NCBI GenBank assembly: GCA_017937385.1
Contig: JAGBDR010000034.1
Coordinates: 1-64,000, forward strand
Source of the DNA: Parabacteroides sp.
Lineage (GTDB): Bacteria > Bacteroidota > Bacteroidia > Bacteroidales > Tannerellaceae
Direction: 5' to 3'
DNA: 64,000 bases
Of the stretch, positions 51,282-59,235 are shown piece by piece. The position numbers and the translations under genes were made by a program. Position 1 is the stretch's first letter, and the number at the start of each line of letters is the position of its first letter. A model generated the notes under the pieces. It worked only from the letters and a program-made list of their open reading frames with translations, made no database searches and was not told the origin of the DNA.

Positions 51282-54200
51282 ATGAACAAGAGATTTTCTA
51301 CTCTTTTGGCAAGCGCTCTGCTTGCAGTGGGTTCATTTTCGGCAAGTGCAACAGTGGGTACTGCTGTTGGTTCGTTGGCTATAGGCAACAACGAAGGAAA
51401 GCTTTATCAGTTGGTAACGGCTGGTGACTCTGTACTTGCTATCCAAAATGACTCTTTGAAGTTGATGCCGGTTGCTAATGCTAATGCATCTATCCTGAAC
51501 ACATTGTGGTGTGTAAACGTTGAACGTTACAATCAAGGTCAGGCTATTAAGTTTGAATTTAGAAACAAGGCTACAGGCCAGTTGTTGGAAGTTTCTGAAG
51601 ACTATTTGACTGGATTACCTGCCGGTGCTACTACAGCAGATTTGGAAGTTGGTGGTGCAATTGGTGGTTGGGCTTTCTCTAATGCCTTGAAGCCGTTGCA
51701 ACAGGCCAGATCTCTTTATTACTATTTCAATGGAGATTCTGTTGTAACTTTGGATAAATCGGCAGCAGGAGTTGACATAGCAGGTAATGCTTACTTAGCA
51801 TTGACAAAACGTGAAGCAAAAGAGGATAACGATTATGTATCTGACAATGCAACTGCATTTACATTGGTTGAAGCTGATGCTATCACATTGACAGCTGAAC
51901 AAATCAACACTGTTTTGGGTACTCAGGAGGCAACGGCTGGTGTGAAACTGAAATTCCATGAAGACAAGAACAAAGTTAGTCAGAAAAACTATTTTACTGA
52001 TGATGCCAAGTTCTTTGCTTCTGAAGTGGAAAATGAAGATTGGGTTCGCATTATAACAGGAAAGAAAGAAGACAGTACATTTGTCTATGTTGATACAACT
52101 TATACAAATGCTAACGGCGTGATGTTCTTGGATTTCGCAACTCAACAGTTGAAACATGCTAAGCTTAGCAAAAACACGACTGGTCATACGACTGTCGCTG
52201 ATTCTTTGGGTATGTTGGATGATCAGGCAAAGTTCTTGTTCACTTACTGGCCTTCAATCGATAGCTTGGTTATTCAGGTTAAGCAAATTACAAACTTGAA
52301 TGGTAAGGCGAATTTTGCTGCAGCTTATGTAGCTGGAGATACAGCTAATATCGCAACAGGTAATGATGATCCGAGAAACTATGTAACTGTTCAAGACTTG
52401 GTTGAGGCAGATGATATTCGTATTGTAACTATCTACGACAAGAAAGAAACTGAAATCAGCTTCGGTATCTCTGGTTGTGGCGAATATGTTGGCAATAAGA
52501 CAACTTTGGACGAAGGACTGTATCTGATTAAGAATAAAGAAAACAAATACTTGGCTGTGCCTATCCATGAAGATTCTATTCCTCAGTGGGTTTCTTTGGA
52601 AGACAACGTAGAACCGTGGGATATGCCTTCATTCCAGTGGGTTGTTGAAAAGAAACGTAAGAACAGTGATGTTTCTGCTCTTAAGATTACAAACCGTGAA
52701 TTTGAAAAGGTTGTTGTTGCAGACGGTTTGCAACTTTACAACGACGCCGATGCTACAATCCTCGGTGCTGCTGTTGAAGTAGAAAAAGGTTTTGATAAGG
52801 CTTCTGCCGAAGTGATGGCTGATGCTCACAGAGGTTATCGTTTCTTGAACAATGACTCTCTGAAGGTTACAGCTTACAAGTTGCAGTATTGGACTGCTTT
52901 CGCTTCCGATGATCTGTATATGGGTGCGATGAAGAGTGGCGACTCTGTTATCTATGTAGGTGCAAAAGACAACTATGTATTGGCTCCGACAGGTACAGAA
53001 GCAAACTTCGGTTACAAGGGTGCTGTAGAAGGTCTGGCACAGTTGAAACGTCAGGCTTATACAATGAAGTCAAGAGGAACTAACAAGATGGTTGTAGAAG
53101 CCGGCGAAAACAGAATCGCTGTTTCGGATGCCGCTGCCGCTGATACTGCTAAGTTCTTCTTCAAGGCTAACAACAACGTAAACGGCAAGATCTACTATGC
53201 TCTGATCGACACAGCATTCAAACAGGCTCCGGATTCTCTGCGCAAAGTAGGTGTTGATGAAAACAACAAGTATCTGAAGAGACAGATCATGACTGAAACC
53301 CGTACTTCCGCATTCTCTGTAGAAGTAGACAACACGCCGGTTTACCGTCGCTTCGACTCTTTCAAACTGGAAGGCAATGAAGGTGATGCTGCCGATACAC
53401 TGCGCTTCGTAGAAAAATATCGTGGCGAGTTCTTGCAGATGGAAGCTAACCAGCACTTCATGGTGGATGGTATCGACTTCTTAGGTATCGATGCTGTCAA
53501 CAAGGGCGAAGGCAAATCATTCTATGTAGACACTGCATGGGTGAACCGTGGCTTGGGTTACATCAAACCGCAGTATTTGGTATCGATCGACCGTGTTCCG
53601 GCTGAAGATGTTGTGATCCGCAAGAAATGTCCGCTGTGCGCAGAAATGGGCGACGCTGCTCCTGACCACTGTATCCATGACGAGTACATCACAGAAGAAG
53701 GCTTCGAAAGAGGCAAGTACTTGGTTAACTTCGTAGATTCTGTTGCCAACAAGGATTATGCATGGGGCAAATACAGCCGTGTCGGTTTCGTAGACGCTTT
53801 GCATATCGGTGACAGCTTGTATCTGTTGCTTGACCAGTTCGCAGGTCTGGATACGAAAGACATCGACATCGTGGCAATCGAAAAGGCTGATAGCACATAT
53901 CAGGCAAATGTAGGCAAAGACGGAAACAACAACGGCCGTTACATCAAGAACCTGAAGGGTGACGAACATAAGGCCTACACTTGGTCATTCCGTTTCGTAG
54001 ACCTTGAAAATTCAGCTGTAGAAGAAGAACCGAACCGTGCATTCTTGTTCGAATCTCTGCCTAAGGATGCTGCTGATAAGATCCAGCCTCAGTATGCTTC
54101 TTGGTTGAAGATGCAGAACGGTTGCCTGGTAATGTCTGATCCGAACGAATCTACATTCAACGAAATCACGACAGGTGGTGACGACGCTTTGATCTTCAAT

Positions 54201-54455
54201 ATCGAAGAAGGTTCTAAAGACGATGTTGCTACTGACAACGAAGTTATCGCTACTTCTGAAGTAACCGTTATCGCTGGTGAAGGTCAGGTAACAATCGCTG
54301 GTGCTGCCGGCAAGAAAGTTGTTATCACAAACATCCTGGGCCAGACTGTTGCTAACACAGTTCTTTCTTCTGACAACGCTACAATCGCTGCTCCTGCAGG
54401 TGTAGTCGTAGTAGCTGTTGAGGGCGAAGAGGCTGTTAAAGCGATCGTTAAATAA
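51282..54455 (+). CDS. Giant secreted protein with DUF6383-type C-terminal module (paralogue B)
   Basis: 1057 aa, paralogue of the protein at 26282. The first 30 nt of the two genes are identical (MNKRFSTLLA). Signal peptide ends near FSASA. Modules in the same order: N-terminal trefoil-like part (NNEGKLYQLVTAGDSVLAIQ), a second (GLYLIKNKENKYLAVPIH, then FQWVVEK and LKITNREF), the shared YVDTAWVNRGLGYIKPQYL stretch, a Cys/His insert (C783, C786, H796, C797, H799) and a C-terminal module from about 982 (KKVVITNILGQTVANTVL, ending in EEAVKAIVK). Function unknown; likely surface-exposed or secreted. Confidence 0.85.
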   Translation: MNKRFSTLLASALLAVGSFSASATVGTAVGSLAIGNNEGKLYQLVTAGDSVLAIQNDSLKLMPVANANASILNTLWCVNVERYNQGQAIKFEFRNKATGQLLEVSEDYLTGLPAGATTADLEVGGAIGGWAFSNALKPLQQARSLYYYFNGDSVVTLDKSAAGVDIAGNAYLALTKREAKEDNDYVSDNATAFTLVEADAITLTAEQINTVLGTQEATAGVKLKFHEDKNKVSQKNYFTDDAKFFASEVENEDWVRIITGKKEDSTFVYVDTTYTNANGVMFLDFATQQLKHAKLSKNTTGHTTVADSLGMLDDQAKFLFTYWPSIDSLVIQVKQITNLNGKANFAAAYVAGDTANIATGNDDPRNYVTVQDLVEADDIRIVTIYDKKETEISFGISGCGEYVGNKTTLDEGLYLIKNKENKYLAVPIHEDSIPQWVSLEDNVEPWDMPSFQWVVEKKRKNSDVSALKITNREFEKVVVADGLQLYNDADATILGAAVEVEKGFDKASAEVMADAHRGYRFLNNDSLKVTAYKLQYWTAFASDDLYMGAMKSGDSVIYVGAKDNYVLAPTGTEANFGYKGAVEGLAQLKRQAYTMKSRGTNKMVVEAGENRIAVSDAAAADTAKFFFKANNNVNGKIYYALIDTAFKQAPDSLRKVGVDENNKYLKRQIMTETRTSAFSVEVDNTPVYRRFDSFKLEGNEGDAADTLRFVEKYRGEFLQMEANQHFMVDGIDFLGIDAVNKGEGKSFYVDTAWVNRGLGYIKPQYLVSIDRVPAEDVVIRKKCPLCAEMGDAAPDHCIHDEYITEEGFERGKYLVNFVDSVANKDYAWGKYSRVGFVDALHIGDSLYLLLDQFAGLDTKDIDIVAIEKADSTYQANVGKDGNNNGRYIKNLKGDEHKAYTWSFRFVDLENSAVEEEPNRAFLFESLPKDAADKIQPQYASWLKMQNGCLVMSDPNESTFNEITTGGDDALIFNIEEGSKDDVATDNEVIATSEVTVIAGEGQVTIAGAAGKKVVITNILGQTVANTVLSSDNATIAAPAGVVVVAVEGEEAVKAIVK

Positions 54456-54506
54456 GATTTTAAGAAAATTATAATCAAATAATTGAATCGCGTGCCACCC
54501 GCGCGC

Positions 54507-54534
54507 GTAGAGACGCACGGCCGTGCGTCTCTAC
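54507..54534. repeat. Perfect 28-bp GC-rich palindrome
   Basis: GTAGAGACGCACGG followed directly by its reverse complement. It resembles dispersed REP-type palindromes; I recall similar sequences in Bacteroidetes but cannot confirm it here. Confidence 0.85.
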
Positions 54535-54654
54535 CACCGAAATGGCAATTACCCTGCGACAGGCGAACAAGCGACACATATTAATACTAAAAAAATAATG
54601 AAATTAAAGAAGTCATCTGCATTCCCTCTGTGAAGATCGAGGCAGGCAAAAAAC

Positions 54655-54692
54655 AATCCCCTGTAATCATTGATTGCGGGGGATTCGTTTTT
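54655..54692 (+). terminator. Terminator downstream of paralogue B
   Basis: AATCCCCTGTAATCA pairs with TGATTGCGGGGGATT (54671-54685) with two G-U pairs, then CGTTTTT. It is about 200 bp beyond the stop codon. Confidence 0.75.
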
Positions 54693-54706
54693 ATGTAGAT
54701 TTGTTT

Positions 54707-54714
54707 TATCTTTG
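54707..54714 (+). promoter_or_regulatory. -7 box TATCTTTG for the acyltransferase
   Basis: Exact TAnnTTTG match just after the terminator, 103 nt before the ATG at 54818. Confidence 0.4.
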
Positions 54715-54817
54715 TCGTAAGTTGAACTGTATTGGGATAGCCATGAAGTTTTTCCGCCATGAATGCATGTTTCTCTTGAAGAAGTTCAGTTTTTAATTCT
54801 ATAAGTAATTACGCAAA

Positions 54818-55906
54818 ATGAAACGTATTGTTTTTTTGGATTATGTACGCGTGTTCGCCTGTTTCCTTGTCATACTTGTCCACGCCAGTGAAAATTTTTA
54901 TGGTGCTCCCGGCTCTACGGACATGGCAGGGCCGCAGTCTTTTTTGGCCAATGAAACAGACCGGTTGTGGGTGTCGGTGTATGACGGCTTTTCACGTATG
55001 GCTGTGCCCTTGTTTATCGTTGTTTCCGCCTTTTTGCTTGCGCCGATGAAAGAGGGGCAGACCATCTGGCAGTTCTATCGCCGGCGGTGCATCCGCATCC
55101 TGCCGCCGTTTTTCATTTTCATGATACTTTACAGTACGCTTCCGATGCTGTGGGGGCAGATCGATGGGGCGACTTCGCTTAAGGACCTGTCGCGGATCTT
55201 CCTGAACTTCCCGACGCTGGCGGGCCACCTCTGGTTCATGTACCCGCTGATCAGCATTTACCTGTTCATCCCGATTGTCTCGCCCTGGTTGAGCAAGGCG
55301 ACGGCCCAGGAGGAACGTTTCTTTATCGGGTTGTTTTTGCTGTCGACTTGCATACCGTATCTGAACCGTTGGTTCGGCGAGGTGTGGGGACAATGCTTCT
55401 GGAACGAATACCACATGCTGTGGTACTTTTCCGGTTACTTAGGCTATCTCGTGCTTGCCCATTATATACACGTCCATCTGGACTGGAGCCGTGCCAAGCG
55501 TTTCGTTGTCGGGGCTGTTCTGATGCTTGTCGGGGCGTTTTTGACCATCTATTCGTTTTATGTGCAGGCCATACCCGGAGAAATCCATTCCACACCTGTA
55601 TTGGAGATCGGATGGGCTTTCTGTACAATCAATTGCGTGCTTCTTACGGCAGGTGCATTCCTGCTGTTCACGTGCATCGAACTTCCAGAAACGCCGCGTC
55701 CCATATTGGAAATCTCGAAACTCAGCTATGGCATGTATCTGATGCACATCTTCTGGCTCGGGCTGTGGGTTACGGTGTTCAAGTCCGTCTTTCCGTTACC
55801 AACCGTCGCCGCTATTCCGGTCATTGCCGTATGCACGTTCGTCTGCTGCGTCGTGGCGACCAAGATTATTTCGCTTATTCCGGGCGGAAAGTGGATTGTC
55901 GGATAA
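54818..55906 (+). CDS. Acyltransferase family 3 membrane protein
   Basis: 362 aa, about ten transmembrane helices. The opening RIVFLDYVRVFACFLVILVH, with the acyltransferase-3 His near residue 22, and RMAVPLFIVVSAFLLAP identify the family. The middle has FYRRRCIRILPPFFIF and the end YGMYLMHIFW. Such proteins O-acetylate or acylate surface polysaccharides, LPS or peptidoglycan; the substrate is not clear. Single gene with its own -7 box. Confidence 0.9.
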   Translation: MKRIVFLDYVRVFACFLVILVHASENFYGAPGSTDMAGPQSFLANETDRLWVSVYDGFSRMAVPLFIVVSAFLLAPMKEGQTIWQFYRRRCIRILPPFFIFMILYSTLPMLWGQIDGATSLKDLSRIFLNFPTLAGHLWFMYPLISIYLFIPIVSPWLSKATAQEERFFIGLFLLSTCIPYLNRWFGEVWGQCFWNEYHMLWYFSGYLGYLVLAHYIHVHLDWSRAKRFVVGAVLMLVGAFLTIYSFYVQAIPGEIHSTPVLEIGWAFCTINCVLLTAGAFLLFTCIELPETPRPILEISKLSYGMYLMHIFWLGLWVTVFKSVFPLPTVAAIPVIAVCTFVCCVVATKIISLIPGGKWIVG

Positions 55907-55997
55907 GAAACTGTATAATTCTTTATCCCGCCTAACCGGATGGGCGGGATATCTGTTTACTTTTGCACCCGCATTTAATAGTGAATAGGCAAAAAGC

Positions 55998-57347
55998 ATG
56001 GAAAGAGAGATTTTGACAGACCGGGAGGTCTTGTTATTGCGGAGAAAACTGGACCTGTTGCTCCGTACGGGCAAGCTGCTGTTGGAGAGCGCGGCCGATA
56101 CGAACCGCATTGAGCGCAACATGAAGCGCGTGGCGGCTTTTATGGGGATTCCGGAAGAAAAGCTTCATCTGGATATCCGGTGGACGATGATCATGGTGAA
56201 TGTGAGCGACGAGACGCATTCCTTTTCCAAGTTCCAGAAGTGCGAGCAGCATGGCATCGACATGACGACCATTACGGAGGTCAGCCATCTGTCGTGGAGG
56301 GCGATCGAGCAGGACTATTCATTGGACCAGTATGAGGAGGAGCTGGACCGGATCGCGCACAAGCCGCGCAACTATGTGCCCTATTTGGTGGCGGTCGGTG
56401 CCGGGTTTGCCTGTGGCGGTTTCTGCAAGCTGTTCGGGGGTGACTGGATCGCGTTTTTGTTTGCTTCGCTTTGTGCTTTCATCGGGTTTCGGGTCCGGGC
56501 GCGTTGTGTCGAGTTCGGGATCAATGTGTATATGAGTATGGCGATCGCGGCGTTTGTGTCGACCTGCCTGGCGTATGCCTCCTCGTTTTCGGGGCTTTCG
56601 TCCACGCCCTATCACCCGTTGCTGGCTTGTGCCCTGTTTATCGTGCCGGGCGTGCCGCTGATCAATTTCGTGGACGACATGATCGACAACCACCTGCTTG
56701 TCGGGATCACGCGGGCGGCCAATACGATGATGATGGTCGGGGCGATGACATTCGGGATTGCCTTTGCCATGCGGGTGTTGGTGATGAACGATATCGAGAT
56801 CGACCATAAGTTCAGCGAGCTGAGCATGGTGCCGCATGATCCCTATTATGTCTATGCCGTTGCCGCGGCGATCTCGGCCATGGGTTTCTCGATGATATTC
56901 AATATCCAGCGCCGCCTGTTGTGGGTGGTGGCCTTGGGAGGGATCATCGCGGTTTGTACGCGTAATTTCGTGAACTTCGAGTTGGGGTATGGGCCGGTGA
57001 TCGGTTCGTTTATGGGGAGTTTTGTCGTGAGTCTGATTGCGGTCAAGGCGGTCCATTGGTTCGATGTGCCGAACCACGTGCTGACGATCCCGTCTGTCAT
57101 TCCGATGATTCCGGGTGTGCTGATGTACCGTTCGCTGTTTGCCTTCATCAACCTGCACGGGGTGATCGGCGAGGTGACCAATGCCTTTGCCAACGGGGTC
57201 AATTCGGCCCTGATCATCCTGTGTATCTCTTTGGGAGTTGCCGTCCCCAACATCTTCGCCCGCCGCTACATCGCCAAGGACCGCCAGCGCTATCTGGAGG
57301 CGGAATTGGAAAAACGGCGGCAGCGCGGGAAATTTATTGAATGGTAA
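55998..57347 (+). CDS. Threonine/serine exporter family protein, ThrE-type
   Basis: 449 aa containing both halves of the ThrE family in one chain: a soluble N-terminal helical part with GKLLLESAADTNRIERNM, a first five-helix domain (DUF1212-like, up to about 260) and a second (DUF3815-like, from about 300) with the IPSVIPMIPGVLMYRSLFAF signature. Probably exports small amino acids; substrate by family only. Confidence 0.9.
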   Translation: MEREILTDREVLLLRRKLDLLLRTGKLLLESAADTNRIERNMKRVAAFMGIPEEKLHLDIRWTMIMVNVSDETHSFSKFQKCEQHGIDMTTITEVSHLSWRAIEQDYSLDQYEEELDRIAHKPRNYVPYLVAVGAGFACGGFCKLFGGDWIAFLFASLCAFIGFRVRARCVEFGINVYMSMAIAAFVSTCLAYASSFSGLSSTPYHPLLACALFIVPGVPLINFVDDMIDNHLLVGITRAANTMMMVGAMTFGIAFAMRVLVMNDIEIDHKFSELSMVPHDPYYVYAVAAAISAMGFSMIFNIQRRLLWVVALGGIIAVCTRNFVNFELGYGPVIGSFMGSFVVSLIAVKAVHWFDVPNHVLTIPSVIPMIPGVLMYRSLFAFINLHGVIGEVTNAFANGVNSALIILCISLGVAVPNIFARRYIAKDRQRYLEAELEKRRQRGKFIEW

Positions 57348-57390
57348 GAAGATTGATGGGATAACTTTTTCATAGGAAAATTCGATTGTC

Positions 57391-57398
57391 TATTTTTG
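57391..57398 (+). promoter_or_regulatory. -7 box TATTTTTG for the J-like gene
   Basis: Exact TAnnTTTG match 21 nt before the ATG at 57420; CTTTTT lies 20 nt upstream as a weak -33. Confidence 0.45.
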
Positions 57399-57419
57399 TA
57401 GGATAAAATAAATAGTACA

Positions 57420-58628
57420 ATGAGGAAAAAGAAACCGATAATGCTCGATTTGTTTGGCGAGAAGAGCGAAGAGATTTGTCCAGTGATCAATAAAGGCCGT
57501 CAGAAACTGTCGGCCGCACAGTCGGAGTTCAACCGGTTGAACAAGAAAATTGTGGCATTAAGGGACGATATACGCGAATTGCCGGAAAGGGAACAAATCA
57601 TCAAGACCTTTTTTGACGAACAGGCGGCTTCTCTTTTCGACGAGGAAAGGGATTTGACACTCCGGTTGCTGGAACGCTTGGATGCGGCCTATGAGGGCGG
57701 TATGAAGTTGACAAAGAAGGAGAAAAACATCTTGCCGGAACTTCTTTTAAAGGAAATGGAGTATGTAGATGACTTCAATCTGTCGGAGGAACAGCAGCAA
57801 CGTGTGGATGAACTAAGTGATAAATACCAGGATATCGCTTCCGGGATGACACGGGAGGAACGTGAGAAAGAGGCGGTGGAAGCGGCGATGGCATTTTGTT
57901 CCATGATGGGGGTAAAGCCGAATGCCAAGATGAAAAAGGCCAAGACAACAGCTGAATTTGAAGAGGCTTTAGAAGATCACCTGATGAAGGAATGGGAAAA
58001 GAAAATGGAAAAAGCGGAGGACCGTGGGACAAAGAAAGCCTCTTCCGGTTTTAAAGAGAAAAAACTTTCCAAGAGGGAACTGAAACAAAAATTGCAGGAA
58101 GAACAGACGATGAAATCGATCCGCGGAATCTACATCGAATTGGTGAAGGCGCTTCATCCGGATAAGGAATTGGACGAGAAGATGCGCCAGCTGAAGGAGG
58201 AGCGGATGAAGCAATTGACAAAGGCTTACCAAGCCAAAGATCTCGCTTCGTTGTTGAGGATGCAGATTGAATGGCTGGAAGAATCATCCGTCTCTCCCGA
58301 AACGCAGACGGATGACGTATTGAAACGCTATAACAAATTGCTTCGGTCGCAGTTGCAACGCTTGGAAGAAGAATACGAACTGATGTGCAAGGCTCCTTTC
58401 CCCGGTGTCCTGGGCACTTATGGCGGGTTCAGGATCTATAGGGTGAAGGATTTGAAAAAGAAATTGTCAGATATGCTGGACGTGCATATCAACGAATTGG
58501 ATAAAATTAAAGAATACGTAGAGCTTGCCTCGATAAATGCAGGGTTGAAAGCCATTTTGAAAGAGTTCGCCTTGAAGCGGAAAGAGGAGGACGATTTTGC
58601 CGATTTCCTTGACTTTTTCATGAAATGA
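57420..58628 (+). CDS. J-domain-like protein with coiled-coil N-terminus
   Basis: 402 aa, very charged and almost all helical. Residues 1-225 are coiled-coil-rich. About 231-285 form a degenerate J-domain: helix II SIRGIYIELVKAL, the HPD motif at 246-248, then a helix with KEERMKQLTKAYQAKDLASL. There are no zinc or C-terminal client-binding domains. It could stimulate a DnaK-type chaperone, or serve another role; the HPD supports the former. The C-terminal 110 residues are unrecognised. Confidence 0.7.
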   Translation: MRKKKPIMLDLFGEKSEEICPVINKGRQKLSAAQSEFNRLNKKIVALRDDIRELPEREQIIKTFFDEQAASLFDEERDLTLRLLERLDAAYEGGMKLTKKEKNILPELLLKEMEYVDDFNLSEEQQQRVDELSDKYQDIASGMTREEREKEAVEAAMAFCSMMGVKPNAKMKKAKTTAEFEEALEDHLMKEWEKKMEKAEDRGTKKASSGFKEKKLSKRELKQKLQEEQTMKSIRGIYIELVKALHPDKELDEKMRQLKEERMKQLTKAYQAKDLASLLRMQIEWLEESSVSPETQTDDVLKRYNKLLRSQLQRLEEEYELMCKAPFPGVLGTYGGFRIYRVKDLKKKLSDMLDVHINELDKIKEYVELASINAGLKAILKEFALKRKEEDDFADFLDFFMK

Positions 58629-58659
58629 CAGTTTGCTTTTGTTCTTCTTTGCTACTTGT

Positions 58660-59163
58660 TTAGAAGACGGAACGATCTAATTGCAGGCAAATTGTTTTAT
58701 GGGCTTTCAGCGAGGCCTGGACGTCGATCAGGCGTTGGTTGCTGCTGCCGCGGAAGAGGAGGCTCTCGTCGCGTAGGGCCTGTTCGAACCGGCCGTCTAC
58801 CAGCACGTCGATGTATGGGAGTAGCGCGGCCTGTTTCGGGTTCTCCAGGATGCGTTCGAAGGTATAGCCGGTATAACACCAGATGTTTTTCCGGCTTTTT
58901 TCTTTGATTGCCCGTGCCAGTTCGGTGAAGCCTTCCGGTTGGAACATGGGGTCGCCGCCGCTGAACGTCACATTGGCGAAGTCGTCGGCCAGGACCGTTT
59001 CCAGGATCTCTTCCGTCGAGACCTGTTTCCCCTTCTTTATGTCCCACGACTCAGGATTGTGGCAGCCCGGACAGGCATTCGGGCAACCCGCCGCATAGAT
59101 CGCGGTCCGGAATCCCGGACCGTCGACCGTCGTATCTTCGATTATATCAAGAATGGAGAGCAC
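58660..59163 (-). CDS. nrdG: Anaerobic ribonucleoside-triphosphate reductase activating protein
   Basis: 167-aa radical-SAM enzyme that makes the glycyl radical on NrdD. The radical-SAM cysteines are C27, C31 and C34 in GCPNACPGCHNPESW, followed by NVTFSGGDPMFQPEGF. Position next to nrdD on the same strand, separated by 63 bp of repeat-rich sequence, supports a two-gene operon. Confidence 0.95.
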   Translation of the reverse strand: MLSILDIIEDTTVDGPGFRTAIYAAGCPNACPGCHNPESWDIKKGKQVSTEEILETVLADDFANVTFSGGDPMFQPEGFTELARAIKEKSRKNIWCYTGYTFERILENPKQAALLPYIDVLVDGRFEQALRDESLLFRGSSNQRLIDVQASLKAHKTICLQLDRSVF

Positions 59164-59169
59164 TTGGGA

Positions 59170-59235
59170 AATTTATGATTTATGATTTGTGGGGTGTGCT
59201 AATTGTCAATTGTCAATTGTCCATTGTCAATTGTG
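59170..59235. repeat. Two heptamer arrays between nrdD and nrdG
   Basis: GATTTAT type (59170-59191) and TTGTCAA/TTGTCCA type (59201-59235) fill the gap; the second covers the nrdD stop codon (59227-59229). Confidence 0.85.

Larger units (their letters stand above)
54456..54817. other. 362-bp intergenic region after paralogue B
   Basis: Contains a perfect 28-bp palindrome (54507-54534), a rho-independent terminator (54655-54692) and a -7 box (54707-54714). No gene seen. Confidence 0.7.
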
